The notes beneath the pieces are model-generated. The model made no database searches. It saw only the letters and a list, made by a program, of their open reading frames with translations, and was not told where the DNA came from. Both the position numbers and the translations under genes were made by a program. A stretch of 64,000 bases of DNA from Nakamurella sp. A5-74 (GTDB lineage Bacteria > Actinomycetota > Actinomycetes > Mycobacteriales > Nakamurellaceae). The DNA lies in NCBI RefSeq assembly GCF_040438885.1, contig NZ_CP159218.1, forward strand, positions 4,278,001-4,342,000, given 5' to 3'. How positions within the stretch are numbered: position 1 is the stretch's first letter; every line of letters begins with the position of its first letter. Below, in pieces: positions 41,716-50,003 of the stretch.

Positions 41716-43014
41716 GTGAAACGAGCACTCGCGCATCCGCTGTACCGGCGCCTGTTCCTGGCGCAGGTGCTGTCGCTCGCCGGTACCGGCCTGGCCACCG
41801 TCGCTCTGGGGCTCCTGGCCTACGACATCGCCGGCGCGGGTGCTGGGCAGGTGCTGGGCACGATCTTCGCGATCAAGATGATCGCCTATGTGTTGGTCGC
41901 ACCGATCGCAGCAGCTGTCGTCGCCCGATGGCCCCGCCGGGCCGTGATGATCGGATCCGACAGTCTGCGGCTGCTGGTCGCCGCGTCCCTGCCGTTCGTC
42001 GGGGTCACGTGGCAGGTGTATCTGCTGGTGTTCGTGCTCCAGTCAGCTTCCGCCACCTTCACCCCCACGTTCCAATCCGTCATCCCCGACGTCCTGACCG
42101 ACGAGGAGGACTACACCGCCGCACTGTCGTTGTCCCGCATGGCGTACGACCTGGAAGCCGTGCTGTCCCCGATGCTTGCAGCGGTGCTGCTGGTGCTGAT
42201 CCCGTCCTCCGCGCTGTTCTTCGGCACTGCGGCCGGCTTCGCCGCATCCGCAGCCTTGGTGCTGGGCTCGCGGTTGCCTGGCCGCTCGGACGGCGGCACC
42301 GACACCGACGAGGTGCCCGCGCCGTTCTGGTCGCGGGTGCGTCGGGGCGCCGTCCTGTTCACCTCGACACCGGCGTTGCGTCCGGTCCTCGCCCTGAACC
42401 TCGCGGTGGCCGCGACCGGCGCATTCGTCCTCGTCCAGACGGTGGTCATCGTCCGCTCACTACTCCACCAGGGCGACGGTCTGGTGGCTGTCATGCTCGC
42501 GATCAACGGTGCCGGCTCCATGACGGCCGCGTTCGTCCTGCCGCGGGTGCTGCGCACCGTCCCGGAGAAGCGGTTGATGCTCGGCGGCGCCGTCGTCCTG
42601 ACCGCGGCAGTCGCCGCCGTCCCGCTGGCCCTGACGGCATCCGGGGTGCCGGCGGGCCTGTCGATCGGCGCATTGTGGCTGGCCGTCGGCATCGGCTGGG
42701 CCAGTGCGGAGACTCCCGTCGGTCGGATACTCCGACGAGCGGTCGCCGACCGCGACCTCCCCGCAGCATTTGCTGCGCAGTTCTCCCTGTCCCATGCCTG
42801 TTGGCTGATCACCTATCCGGTCGCCGGCTGGCTCGGCGCCATCGACCTCGATCTGGCCGCCGGCGTGCTGGCCGTCGTGGCAGCGGTTGCCACGATCACT
42901 GCCGCGGCACTGTGGCCCAGCGCGGGTCGGGCTGGGCGCTCCGTCGTTGCGCCACAACAGCTTTCATCGATCAGCCAGATCTCAGACCGCAGCCCGATCA
43001 CGCGGTCGGACTGA
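41716..43014 (+). CDS. MFS transporter (12-helix efflux type)
   Basis: The protein of about 432 residues has twelve predicted helices; the N-terminus VKRALAHPLYRRLFLAQVLSLAGTGLATVALGLLAYDIAG is typical of the MFS_3/enterobactin-exporter-like group. Conserved VARWPRRAVMIGSDSLR stands in the loop 2-3 position (motif A-like). The substrate is unknown; it is divergent from the broken ArsR gene and probably was controlled by it, suggesting a metal or toxic-ion efflux role. GTG 41716 fits homologues, although GGGGAGG abuts it closely. An in-frame TTG at 41680 is a less likely start. Confidence 0.82.
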   Translation: MKRALAHPLYRRLFLAQVLSLAGTGLATVALGLLAYDIAGAGAGQVLGTIFAIKMIAYVLVAPIAAAVVARWPRRAVMIGSDSLRLLVAASLPFVGVTWQVYLLVFVLQSASATFTPTFQSVIPDVLTDEEDYTAALSLSRMAYDLEAVLSPMLAAVLLVLIPSSALFFGTAAGFAASAALVLGSRLPGRSDGGTDTDEVPAPFWSRVRRGAVLFTSTPALRPVLALNLAVAATGAFVLVQTVVIVRSLLHQGDGLVAVMLAINGAGSMTAAFVLPRVLRTVPEKRLMLGGAVVLTAAVAAVPLALTASGVPAGLSIGALWLAVGIGWASAETPVGRILRRAVADRDLPAAFAAQFSLSHACWLITYPVAGWLGAIDLDLAAGVLAVVAAVATITAAALWPSAGRAGRSVVAPQQLSSISQISDRSPITRSD

Positions 43015-43045
43015 TGATTGCTTGCACCGTGGTCGTCGTGCGTGA

Positions 43046-43771
43046 TCAGTGGGCGCAGCAGGAACACGTCCCGGAGCAGCCCGCCTCCGCCGTCGATGGC
43101 GCGTCGGTTCCAGCCCCGGCCGGATCCGGGTGCGGAACCCGGGGTGCGCAGCACGCATCACCCTGCCAGGCCAGTCGGCCCTCCTTGATCGCCACGGCCG
43201 CGATGAGGAGCGCCACGACCGGGTCTGCCCACGACCACCCGAACAGTGAGTTCAACAGCAAGCCGACCAGCAGCACGCCGGACAGATACGTGCACAGCAT
43301 GGTCTGCTTCGAATCGGCGACCGCGCTGCGCGAGTCGAGCTCGCGGCCCGCACGTCGTTGCGCCGTGGACAGGACCGGCATGATCACCAGACTCAACCCG
43401 GCCAGCACGATGCCCACCGTGGAGTGCTCGGCCTGCCGACCACCGGTCAGTGTGATGAGTGCATCGACCCCGACATACGCGGCCAGGGCGAAGAACGACC
43501 ACGCGATCAGCCGGAGCGCTGCCGGTTCCCGCGCCTTCGGATCAGCACCGGCGAACTGCCACGCCACGGCCGCGGCGGACGCCACCTCGATGACCGAGTC
43601 CAATCCGAACCCGACCAGGGCGGCGGAGTTCGCAGCAGCGCCGGCGCTGATCGCCACGACGGCTTCCATGACGTTGTAGGTGATGGTGGCGGCCACGAAC
43701 CAGCGGATGCGTCGGCCGAGCACAACCCGACGCTCCAGGAGCGTCGGACTCGGGTAGTCGCGGGCGACCAT
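43046..43771 (-). CDS. cation diffusion facilitator-type transporter with Cys-rich tail
   Basis: The 241-residue protein has six predicted membrane helices of the cation efflux family (VGFGLDSVIEVASAAAVAWQF with the helix-2 Asp; WADPVVALLIAAVAIKEG with the helix-5 Asp). The cytosolic C-terminus is short and Cys-rich (GDACCAPR ... AGCSGTCSCCAH) instead of the usual CDF dimer domain, which suggests delivery of a soft metal such as Cd, Pb or Zn. Its start shares one base with the stop of the CmtR-like regulator (TGATG), or begins nine bases earlier. The two form an operon. Confidence 0.85.
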   Translation of the reverse strand: MVARDYPSPTLLERRVVLGRRIRWFVAATITYNVMEAVVAISAGAAANSAALVGFGLDSVIEVASAAAVAWQFAGADPKAREPAALRLIAWSFFALAAYVGVDALITLTGGRQAEHSTVGIVLAGLSLVIMPVLSTAQRRAGRELDSRSAVADSKQTMLCTYLSGVLLVGLLLNSLFGWSWADPVVALLIAAVAIKEGRLAWQGDACCAPRVPHPDPAGAGTDAPSTAEAGCSGTCSCCAH

Positions 43772-44103
43772 CAGCAGCATCCGCGGTCGGAGGCGTCGCA
43801 ATGAGCGGGATCCACCGCGACAACCACGCCCAACAGGTCCGTCAACGCACGACCCAGGCCCGGATCAGCGAGCTCGTACCGGGCGCGACGGCCTTCGGGC
43901 ACCGCAACGACCAGGCCGCACCCTCGCAAACACCCCAGATGGTTGGACAGGCTCTGCCGCGAGACGTCGAGCAGTTCAGCCAGCTCGGCCGGGTAGCCGG
44001 GACCGGTCCGGAGAGCCAGCAGGATCCCGGTGCGCGTCGGATCGGACAGCGCATGCCCGAACCGCGCCAGCACCTGATCATGGGTCGTGCTGAGGGTCGC
44101 CAC
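43771..44103 (-). CDS. CmtR-like ArsR/SmtB family metal sensor
   Basis: The 110-residue winged-helix protein is close to mycobacterial CmtR, the Cd(II)/Pb(II) sensor: DPTRTGILLAL, SRQSLSNHLGCLRGCGLVV and a C-terminal AVDPAHC. The three CmtR metal ligands are all present (Cys58 and Cys62 in the DNA-recognition helix and Cys102 in the tail), plus an extra Cys109-Cys110. Metal binding would release DNA. It is the first gene of the unit with the CDF transporter; a palindrome lies 10 bp upstream of its start. Confidence 0.88.
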   Translation of the reverse strand: MATLSTTHDQVLARFGHALSDPTRTGILLALRTGPGYPAELAELLDVSRQSLSNHLGCLRGCGLVVAVPEGRRARYELADPGLGRALTDLLGVVVAVDPAHCDASDRGCC

Positions 44104-44113
44104 CGACTCATTG

Positions 44114-44129
44114 TACAGCTATATCTGTA
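44114..44129. promoter_or_regulatory. inverted repeat upstream of the CmtR-like gene, probable operator
   Basis: TACAG (44114-44118) and CTGTA (44125-44129) flank CTATAT. The AT-rich dyad lies 10 bp before the regulator start and overlaps its probable -10 region, as expected for ArsR/SmtB autoregulation. Confidence 0.6.
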
Positions 44130-44226
44130 TCCAGCAGGGAATGTACCCTTCCGACGGACGAGACCCTGCTGGTCCCCGGGCCCGACCTCGACCGCTTTCA
44201 ATGCCCTCGTCACCGCCCCGGCGGTT

Positions 44227-44410
44227 TCATCCCGCCCGGGATTCGTGGACGTCGATACCCTTGCCGAAGGCAATCACGGCGACGACGGCTCCGGCGATCA
44301 GCGCGGCGAAGATTGCGAACGCCAGTGGAAAGCTGCCGACGGCCGTCCCGACAGCGGTGCCGGCCCAGGGTGCCAGCGCGGTGGCGATGGTCAGTGCGGC
44401 AAACCAGTGA
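44227..44410 (-). pseudogene. 3' remnant of an MFS-type transporter gene
   Basis: The minus-strand frame ending at 44227 encodes DHWFAALTIATALAPWAGTAV followed by two hydrophobic helices (SFPLAFAIFAALIAGAVVAVIAF) and the tail GKGIDVHESRAG. It looks like the last two helices of a transporter. No plausible start or ribosome binding site precedes it, and the frame upstream turns into non-coding-like sequence next to the flavoprotein stop (44459). It is best read as the leftover of a deleted third gene of the ars operon. The rest of the 355-bp gap (44104-44458) holds only the CmtR promoter region. Confidence 0.4.
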
Positions 44411-44458
44411 TCAGCGCCCGCCGGAGCGGGCGCCGATCGACGTTCGATGGGGCAGCGG

Positions 44459-45895
44459 TCACTGGCGCGAGCTTGCCAGTTCGTCCTCGTCCTCCGATGC
44501 GGGAGTTCCGCAGCAGGCCGATGGGGGGGCACTGACGACCGTCGGTTGCTCGCCGGACCAGTCGTGCTCGGATCCGGTGGTGAACCCGCGAGCGGCATCG
44601 TCGTCCGGGGCGGTGGGGTTGCTGGAGCAGACACCGGTTTCCGGTAGCTGCAGCTCGACCCGCCCGGCTGCCTCGTGGTCGCCGGCCAGGGCGGCGGCGA
44701 TGGAGCGGACCTGCTCGTACCCGGTGGCGAGCAGGAAGGTCGGGGCGCGGCCGTAGCTCTTGGAGCCGGCGAGGTAGAAGTTCTCGTCGGGGTGGGCCAG
44801 CAGCGTCGCGCCGTGCGGCGGCACCGTGCCGCAGGAGTGGAAGTTGGGATCGATCAAGCCGGCCAACCGCGACGGCGCCTCCACGCCGGGGTCGAGGTCC
44901 AGGCGCACTTCACGGAGCATCGCCAGGTCGGGCCGGAATCCGGTCGCCCCGACGAGTACGTCGACCTCGAAGGTCACCTCGCCGTCTCGGCCGGTACCGG
45001 AGACCGTGAGCATGCCGGCACGATCATCCGGCGCGGTGAGCGCCGTGATGGTGAATTCCTTCTGCAGGACGATGCTTCCGGAGCGGACGGCGTCCTTCAG
45101 GTGGCTGCCGAGTGCGCCACGGGCGGGTAGGCCGTCGCCGGATCCGCCGCCGTACAACCGGGCGGGTGAGCGTCCGCGGATGGCCCAAGTGATGGTGGTC
45201 GCGGGTTCCTGGTTGCGGAGCCTCACCAGGGCGAGCAGGGTGCTGGCGGCGGAGTGGCCCATGCCGACCACCAGGACGCGCTTGCCGGCGAACCGGGTGC
45301 GGTCGCGGCCGAGAACGTCGGGCAGGGCAGGTGCGATCCACGGGGCTCCGGTGTCCTCGCCGCGGGCCGGCAGACCGGACACACCGAGCGGGTTCGCATG
45401 CCCCCAGGTGCCGGAGGCATCGATGACCGCCGAGGCCAGGATGTTGTCCTGCACGGCGCCGTCGGTGGTGACGGTGCGAACAAGGTACGGGCGGCCCTCC
45501 CGGCCGATGGTGCGGGTCTTGTCCACCCCATGGCGACTGACCGCCGTCACGGTCGTTCCGGTCCGGATCCGGGATGCCATGGCGTCGGTCGCGGCGAGCG
45601 GAGCGAGGTACTTCTCGACCAGTTCGGCTCCGGTGGGCAGACCACCGCCGGCCGGCCGCTGCCAGCCGGTGGGCTCCAGCAACCGTGCTGCGGCGGCGTC
45701 GATGTCGTATGCCCACGGGGAGAACAACCGCACATGGCCCCATTGGCTGATCGCGGCACCGACCGCCGACCCTTGCTCCAGGACCAGCGGTTCCAGACCC
45801 TGCTCGAGCAGCTGCGCCGCGGCGGCCAGTGCCACTGGGCCGCCGCCGATCACCACGACCGGAAGTGTGGCGTTCTCAGGGATGGTGGATGTCAT
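44459..45895 (-). CDS. FAD/NAD(P)-dependent flavoprotein of an arsenic operon
   Basis: The 478-residue protein has two dinucleotide-binding motifs, VVVIGGGPVALAAAAQL near residue 15 and VLVVGMGHSAAST near residue 208, and conserved WGHVRLFSPWAYDID. This is the fold of flavin monooxygenases and thioredoxin-reductase-like oxidoreductases. Such genes are frequent in actinobacterial ars operons (ArsO/ArsT-type), where they may supply electrons or oxidise arsenicals. The C-terminus has a vicinal Cys pair (SACCGTP) that could bind As(III). A good ribosome binding site (AAGGAGAAC) precedes ATG 45895. It lies 91 bp downstream of arsC in the same direction. Confidence 0.82.
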   Translation of the reverse strand: MTSTIPENATLPVVVIGGGPVALAAAAQLLEQGLEPLVLEQGSAVGAAISQWGHVRLFSPWAYDIDAAAARLLEPTGWQRPAGGGLPTGAELVEKYLAPLAATDAMASRIRTGTTVTAVSRHGVDKTRTIGREGRPYLVRTVTTDGAVQDNILASAVIDASGTWGHANPLGVSGLPARGEDTGAPWIAPALPDVLGRDRTRFAGKRVLVVGMGHSAASTLLALVRLRNQEPATTITWAIRGRSPARLYGGGSGDGLPARGALGSHLKDAVRSGSIVLQKEFTITALTAPDDRAGMLTVSGTGRDGEVTFEVDVLVGATGFRPDLAMLREVRLDLDPGVEAPSRLAGLIDPNFHSCGTVPPHGATLLAHPDENFYLAGSKSYGRAPTFLLATGYEQVRSIAAALAGDHEAAGRVELQLPETGVCSSNPTAPDDDAARGFTTGSEHDWSGEQPTVVSAPPSACCGTPASEDEDELASSRQ

Positions 45896-45986
45896 GGCTG
45901 TTCTCCTTGCTGATCAGCTGCTGCCTCGGGCGTTGGGCAGGTTGATGTTCTCGGCCGAGGACTGGTCCCGGTCTGACCGCACTTCT

Positions 45987-46400
45987 TCAGCTCAGCCGAT
46001 CGGCGAGCTCGTCGACGCGAGCGGCGATGTCGTCGCGGACCAACCGCATCCGCTGCATCCCTTCGATGCCTCGCTCGAACGGCTCATCGGTGTCCCACAC
46101 CTCGACCGGGGTCCCGCCGACCGACCACACCTGCGCATCCCGGCCCAACACCACAACCAGGTCCGCACCGGCAATCATGTCGTCGGTGAGTTGCCGGGTG
46201 TGCTGGTCGGAGATGTCGATCCCCCACTCCTGCAACGATTCCACCGACTGCGCGTTGAGCTTGTCACCGGCCTTGGTGCCGGCCGAACAGACATCCACGG
46301 TGTCGCCGACGCGGTGGCGCATCAGGCCGGCCGCCATCTGTGACTTGCCGCCGTTCTTCACGCAGACGAACAGCACGGACGGACGGGAGGATTTGCTCAT
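45987..46400 (-). CDS. arsC: arsenate reductase, mycothiol-dependent LMW-phosphatase type
   Basis: The 137-residue protein has a low-molecular-weight phosphatase fold with the active-site loop FVCVKNGGKSQMAAGL and the general-acid loop VWDTDEPFERG. Corynebacterium glutamicum ArsC1-type enzymes share the CxxNGGKS loop and reduce arsenate through a mycothiol adduct resolved by mycoredoxin, rather than by an intramolecular Cys relay. Only one further Cys (Cys in VDVCSAG) is present. Its ATG overlaps the acr3 stop (ATGA), so it is translated with the exporter. Confidence 0.92.
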   Translation of the reverse strand: MSKSSRPSVLFVCVKNGGKSQMAAGLMRHRVGDTVDVCSAGTKAGDKLNAQSVESLQEWGIDISDQHTRQLTDDMIAGADLVVVLGRDAQVWSVGGTPVEVWDTDEPFERGIEGMQRMRLVRDDIAARVDELADRLS

Positions 46401-47509
46401 CGGGCGGCCTGCTTCGCTGCGAGGGCCGGCGGCGCGGTCGCGTCGCCGGGGAAGTACCGGCGCCCGGCCCACAGCGCCACGTAGACGAGTCCGACCAGCA
46501 CGGGAACCTCGATGAGCGGTCCGACGACACCTGCGAGTGCCTGTCCGGACGTCACCCCGAAGGTGCCGATCGCGACGGCGATGGCGAGCTCGAAGTTGTT
46601 GCCGGCAGCAGTGAATGCCAGTGTCGTGGTGCGGGCGTAGCCGAGCTCCAGTACGCGGCCCAGGAAGAAGCTGACGCCGAAGGTGATGGCGAAGTAGACC
46701 AGCAACGGCAGCGCAATCCGCGCAACGTCCCACGGGCGGCTCGCGATCTGCTCACCCTGCAGTGCGAACAGCACGACGATGGTGAACAGCAGGCCGTACA
46801 GCGCCCACGGTCCGATCCTGGGGAGCACCTTGGCCTCGTAGCGTTCACGCCCGATGGTCTTCTCGCCGATGAGCCGGGTGAGAAACCCTGCCACTAACGG
46901 GATTCCGAGGAACACCAGCACGCTCGCGGTGATGGCCCGGACGGAGAACTGCACGCTGGTGGTGGACAGACCCAGCCAACCGGGCAGCACCTGCAGGTAG
47001 AACCAGCCGAGCGCACCGAAGGCGATCACTTGGAACACGGAGTTGATGGCGACCAGCACGGCAGCTGCCTCGCGGTCGCCGCAGGCCAGGTCGTTCCAGA
47101 TGAGCACCATGGCGATGCAGCGGGCGAGTCCGACGATGATCAGGCCGGTTCTGTACTCCGGCAGGTCCGGCAGCAGCAGCCAGCCGAGCGCAAACATCAG
47201 CGCGGGCCCGATCAGCCAGTTCATCACCAGCGACGAGATCAGCAGCCGCTTGTCGCCGGTGACCTTGCGGGTCTCGTGGTAGCGGACCTTCGCCAGCACC
47301 GGGTACATCATCACCAGCAGACCGATCGCGATCGGCAGCGAGACCGACCCGATCTTCACCGTGTCCAACGCTGTCGGCAGACCCGGGATCACGCGACCCA
47401 GGATCAGACCGAGGGCCATCGCAGCGATGATCCAGACAGGGAGGAAACGGTCAAGGGTGGAGAGTTTCCGCATCCCCGGCGCGGCGTCCGGGGCGGTGGT
47501 CGTGACCAT
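46397..47509 (-). CDS. acr3: arsenite efflux transporter Acr3
   Basis: The protein of about 370 residues has ten predicted membrane helices and conserved Acr3 motifs: GLLVMMYPVLAKVRY, GLARCIAMVLIWNDLACGD (the Cys needed for As(III) transport) and FTAAGNNFELAIAVAIGTFG. It exports arsenite made by ArsC. ATG 47509 (MVTTTAPDAAPGMRKLSTLDRFLPVWI) fits homologues and has AGGA upstream; an in-frame ATG at 47527 is also possible. It is first in the acr3-arsC-flavoprotein operon and divergent from arsR. Confidence 0.95.
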   Translation of the reverse strand: MVTTTAPDAAPGMRKLSTLDRFLPVWIIAAMALGLILGRVIPGLPTALDTVKIGSVSLPIAIGLLVMMYPVLAKVRYHETRKVTGDKRLLISSLVMNWLIGPALMFALGWLLLPDLPEYRTGLIIVGLARCIAMVLIWNDLACGDREAAAVLVAINSVFQVIAFGALGWFYLQVLPGWLGLSTTSVQFSVRAITASVLVFLGIPLVAGFLTRLIGEKTIGRERYEAKVLPRIGPWALYGLLFTIVVLFALQGEQIASRPWDVARIALPLLVYFAITFGVSFFLGRVLELGYARTTTLAFTAAGNNFELAIAVAIGTFGVTSGQALAGVVGPLIEVPVLVGLVYVALWAGRRYFPGDATAPPALAAKQAAR

Positions 47510-47536
47510 CTGACAAACATTCCTCATAGACGCTGA

Positions 47537-47567
47537 TCGATGTCCGTCATCATCACCAAGACATCGA
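47537..47567. promoter_or_regulatory. inverted repeat between acr3 and arsR, probable ArsR operator
   Basis: TCGATGTC (47537-47544) and GACATCGA (47560-47567) are exact inverse complements separated by 15 bases. They are centred in the divergent acr3/arsR intergenic region, where an ArsR dimer would block both promoters. Confidence 0.55.
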
Positions 47568-47598
47568 CTTCTGTCAATGTGACCGGCATACTGCAGTG

Positions 47599-48012
47599 AT
47601 GAGCCCGACCACGATGCTGCCGATCACGGACGTGTCTCCGGCGGGAGCGTTGGTACGCGAGCCGATGACGGCCGAGGCCGCAGCCGATCTGTCCCGCGCG
47701 TTCAAGGCCATCGCCGACCCCGCGCGCCTGCGGTTGCTCTCGCTCATCGCCGCACATCAGGGCGGCGAGGCCTGCGTCTGCGACCTGACCGAGCCCCTCG
47801 GTCTCACCCAACCGACCGTGTCGCACCACCTCAAGGTGCTCCTCGACGCCGGACTGCTGACCCGCGACAAGCGCGGCGTCTGGGCGTTCTTCGCCGTCGT
47901 TCCGGCCACCTTCGACCGACTCGCCGCCGTGCTGTCCAGCGACACCCAGTCGGGTCCCTTCGTTTCCCCTGACCTCGGCGCGAGCCGCGCGTTGGCCGGG
48001 GGAACGCACTGA
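47599..48012 (+). CDS. arsR: ArsR family arsenic-responsive repressor
   Basis: The 137-residue winged-helix protein has a CxC pair (Cys59, Cys61 in GGEACVCDLTEPLGLTQPTVSHHLKVL) at the helix preceding the recognition helix, the As(III)-binding position of classical ArsR. It starts with ATG 47599, preceded directly by an in-frame GTG. A CATACT box seven to twelve bases upstream with no ribosome binding site suggests a leaderless message. It is divergent from acr3 and followed closely by the acetyltransferase gene. Confidence 0.92.
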   Translation: MSPTTMLPITDVSPAGALVREPMTAEAAADLSRAFKAIADPARLRLLSLIAAHQGGEACVCDLTEPLGLTQPTVSHHLKVLLDAGLLTRDKRGVWAFFAVVPATFDRLAAVLSSDTQSGPFVSPDLGASRALAGGTH

Positions 48013-48026
48013 CCCACATCCCGGAG

Positions 48027-48506
48027 GTGCGGATCCGACGCCTGCTCAGCCGGGACTGGCCGGAGGTCGAAGCGATCTACGCCGCCGGCATCGCCCAGGG
48101 AAATGCCACCTTCGAGACGTCCACCCCCAGCTGGGACGAGTTCGACCGGTCGAAACTGACCGACCACCGCCTCGTCGCTCATGACGATGACGCCGTTCTC
48201 GGCTGGGTGGCCGCATCCCCGGTGTCCGCACGAAGTGTCTACGCGGGCGTGGTCGAGCACTCCGTCTACGTCGCTCCTGCGCACACCGGCCGCGGAGTGG
48301 GCGCCGCACTGCTCGACGCACTCATCACGTCCACCGAGGCCGCGGGCATCTGGACCATCCAGTCATCGACCTTCCCCGAGAACACCGCCAGCCTCGCGCT
48401 GCACCACCGCGCCGGGTTCCGCACCGTCGGAGTCCGCGAACGAATCGCCCGACACCACGGCGTCTGGCGCGACACCATCCTCATCGAACGCCGAAGCGCG
48501 CGCTGA
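48027..48506 (+). CDS. GNAT acetyltransferase, phosphinothricin/arsinothricin N-acetyltransferase-like
   Basis: The 159-residue protein is of the PAT type: IRRLLSRDWPEVEAIYAAGIAQGNATFET at the start, VEHSVYVAPAHTGRGVGAALLDALI (acetyl-CoA loop) and a TFPENTASLALHHRAGFRTVGVRERIARHHGVWRDTI end. PAT enzymes acetylate the amino group of phosphinothricin. ArsN1 homologues in ars operons do the same to the arsenic antibiotic arsinothricin. Position 14 bp after arsR favours the latter role. GTG 48027 abuts GGAGG, so the exact start is uncertain. Confidence 0.85.
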   Translation: MRIRRLLSRDWPEVEAIYAAGIAQGNATFETSTPSWDEFDRSKLTDHRLVAHDDDAVLGWVAASPVSARSVYAGVVEHSVYVAPAHTGRGVGAALLDALITSTEAAGIWTIQSSTFPENTASLALHHRAGFRTVGVRERIARHHGVWRDTILIERRSAR

Positions 48507-48650
48507 GAGGCAACGATCCGGTCGCCCGTGGTCGACCAACGGCCGGTTGAGGCCGGTGCACGACGTCGAGCGGCCAGATCGTTGCGGACGACTCAGCCGA
48601 CCAGCCGCTGCTCGCGGCCGCCCTGCGACATCTGTGGGGGCGGGCCGGAC

Positions 48651-49349
48651 TCACATGCCCTGGAGGAGTGCCTTCATCTCGGCGATCTCGGCGGTCTGGC
48701 TGGTGGTGATGGTGTCGGCCAGGGCCAGGGCGTCAGGGTTCTGACCGGAACCCTTCTCGGTCTTCGACATCTCGATCGCGCCCTCGTGATGGGCGATCAT
48801 CATCTCGAGGAACATCTTGTCGAACGCGGCGCCGGTTGCTGCGGTGAGCTGCTGCATCTGCTCATCGGTCATCATCCCGGGCATCGCCGAACCGGAACCG
48901 TCGTTTCCGGTGCTGGAGCCGTGGTTCATCCCGCCCATGCCGCCCATGCCGGAGGACTGCGTCATCGGGGGCATCCCCCAGGCCTGCAACCAGCCGGTCA
49001 TCTGCTCGATCTCCGGAGCCTGCGCGGCCTTGATCTTCACGGCCAGGGCCTTGACCTCGGGGCTCTCGGCGCGGTCCGGGGCCAGGTCGGCCATCGCGAT
49101 CGCGCCCTGGTGATGGACGGTCATCATCTGCGCGAACATCACGTCCGCGGCGTTGTGCGCAGTGTCCACGGCTGACGAGCCGCCCGCGGCGGACCCGGCG
49201 GTCGCGCTGCCGGCGCCGTTGCCCATGGTGATGGACATCGAGGTCGCGCCGGGGGCGCCGGCGGTGGTGGTGTCGGTGCCGCACGCTGCGGCGGTCAGGG
49301 TCAGTACTGCTGCGGCGGCGAATGCGCCGACGCGTGATCGAACGTTCAT
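48651..49349 (-). CDS. DUF305 family lipoprotein
   Basis: The 232-residue protein has a lipobox (VLTLTAAAC, Cys about residue 23) and two DUF305 halves, each with the His/Met pattern of this family: MFAQMMTVHHQGAIAMADLA and MFLEMMIAHHEGAIEMSKTE. A Met/Gly/His loop lies between them (MGGMGGMNHG). The fold is a ferritin-like four-helix bundle, often found with copper resistance genes. It is likely a surface copper-binding or metallo-chaperone protein. It is followed upstream on the same strand by the DUF6153-like protein and the Cu-ATPase. Confidence 0.9.
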   Translation of the reverse strand: MNVRSRVGAFAAAAVLTLTAAACGTDTTTAGAPGATSMSITMGNGAGSATAGSAAGGSSAVDTAHNAADVMFAQMMTVHHQGAIAMADLAPDRAESPEVKALAVKIKAAQAPEIEQMTGWLQAWGMPPMTQSSGMGGMGGMNHGSSTGNDGSGSAMPGMMTDEQMQQLTAATGAAFDKMFLEMMIAHHEGAIEMSKTEKGSGQNPDALALADTITTSQTAEIAEMKALLQGM

Positions 49350-49434
49350 GACAGAGGTCTTCCTGTGTGGTTGGGGGGTGTGGGAGCACGGCGAACACAC
49401 TGATCACCAGGAGGTGGTCGGTGTGGGTGCTCTT

Positions 49435-49905
49435 CTAGACCCGCAACACGCAGAGAGATATCCGAGGCGGCCCGATGAGTGGTGGGCCCCTCGGGATCGA
49501 CGTCGCCAGGCTCGCTGAACTGCGGGCGGCAAAGGGTTCGATGCGGCGGCGCACCGCCGCGAGCACGGCAAGCAGTACGGCGGCGCCGGCCCCGATGACC
49601 AGGAACAGGATGCAGGCGGTCATCGGAAGATCGCCCCCGCTCGGCGCGGCGGGCATCACCATCGCTGCCCCGGCAACGGGCATGACCGCGGCCATCTCGA
49701 CAGCACCGTGCCCGTCGTGCGAGTCGGAGACAGCCGACACGGCCGGGGAATCACCCAGCATCGAGCCGTGATGGCCGCCCGCCGCGTCGTGCTGGCTGAG
49801 CACATGCATCGCGATCACACCGGTGAGAACCAGCGACACCAGCAGCCAACGCAGCACTGCGGACCGCACGCTCGGGCGCGGTGCAGCGGGCGTTGACGGG
49901 GTCAC
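49435..49905 (-). CDS. DUF6153-like His/Met-rich membrane protein
   Basis: The protein of about 156 residues has two membrane helices (WLLVSLVLTGVIAMHVLSQH near residue 25 and ACILFLVIGAGAAVLLAVLAAV near residue 105). The exposed loop between them is rich in His, Asp and Met (HDAAGGHHGSM, DSHDGHGAVEMAAVM). I associate this pattern with DUF6153, common beside copper exporters in actinobacteria. GTG 49905 has GGGAGG upstream. It lies between the DUF305 gene and the Cu-ATPase on the same strand, so copper binding at the membrane is the inferred role. Confidence 0.68.
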   Translation of the reverse strand: MTPSTPAAPRPSVRSAVLRWLLVSLVLTGVIAMHVLSQHDAAGGHHGSMLGDSPAVSAVSDSHDGHGAVEMAAVMPVAGAAMVMPAAPSGGDLPMTACILFLVIGAGAAVLLAVLAAVRRRIEPFAARSSASLATSIPRGPPLIGPPRISLCVLRV

Positions 49906-50003
49906 GCCTCCCAGTGTGCACGCCCGCAACCGGGTCACGGAAAACTTCCGCAGCGATGGCGGCGCTGGAGTTGTCAGCATCACCTGCGGTCGGTGGCTGT
50001 CCG

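Noticed and set aside
40843-41736. Long minus-strand frame starting in the ArsR region, read as a fusion protein
   Set aside because: After codon 70 of the ArsR part the frame runs into Arg-rich antisense of the GlsB gene. A frameshifted ArsR explains it better.
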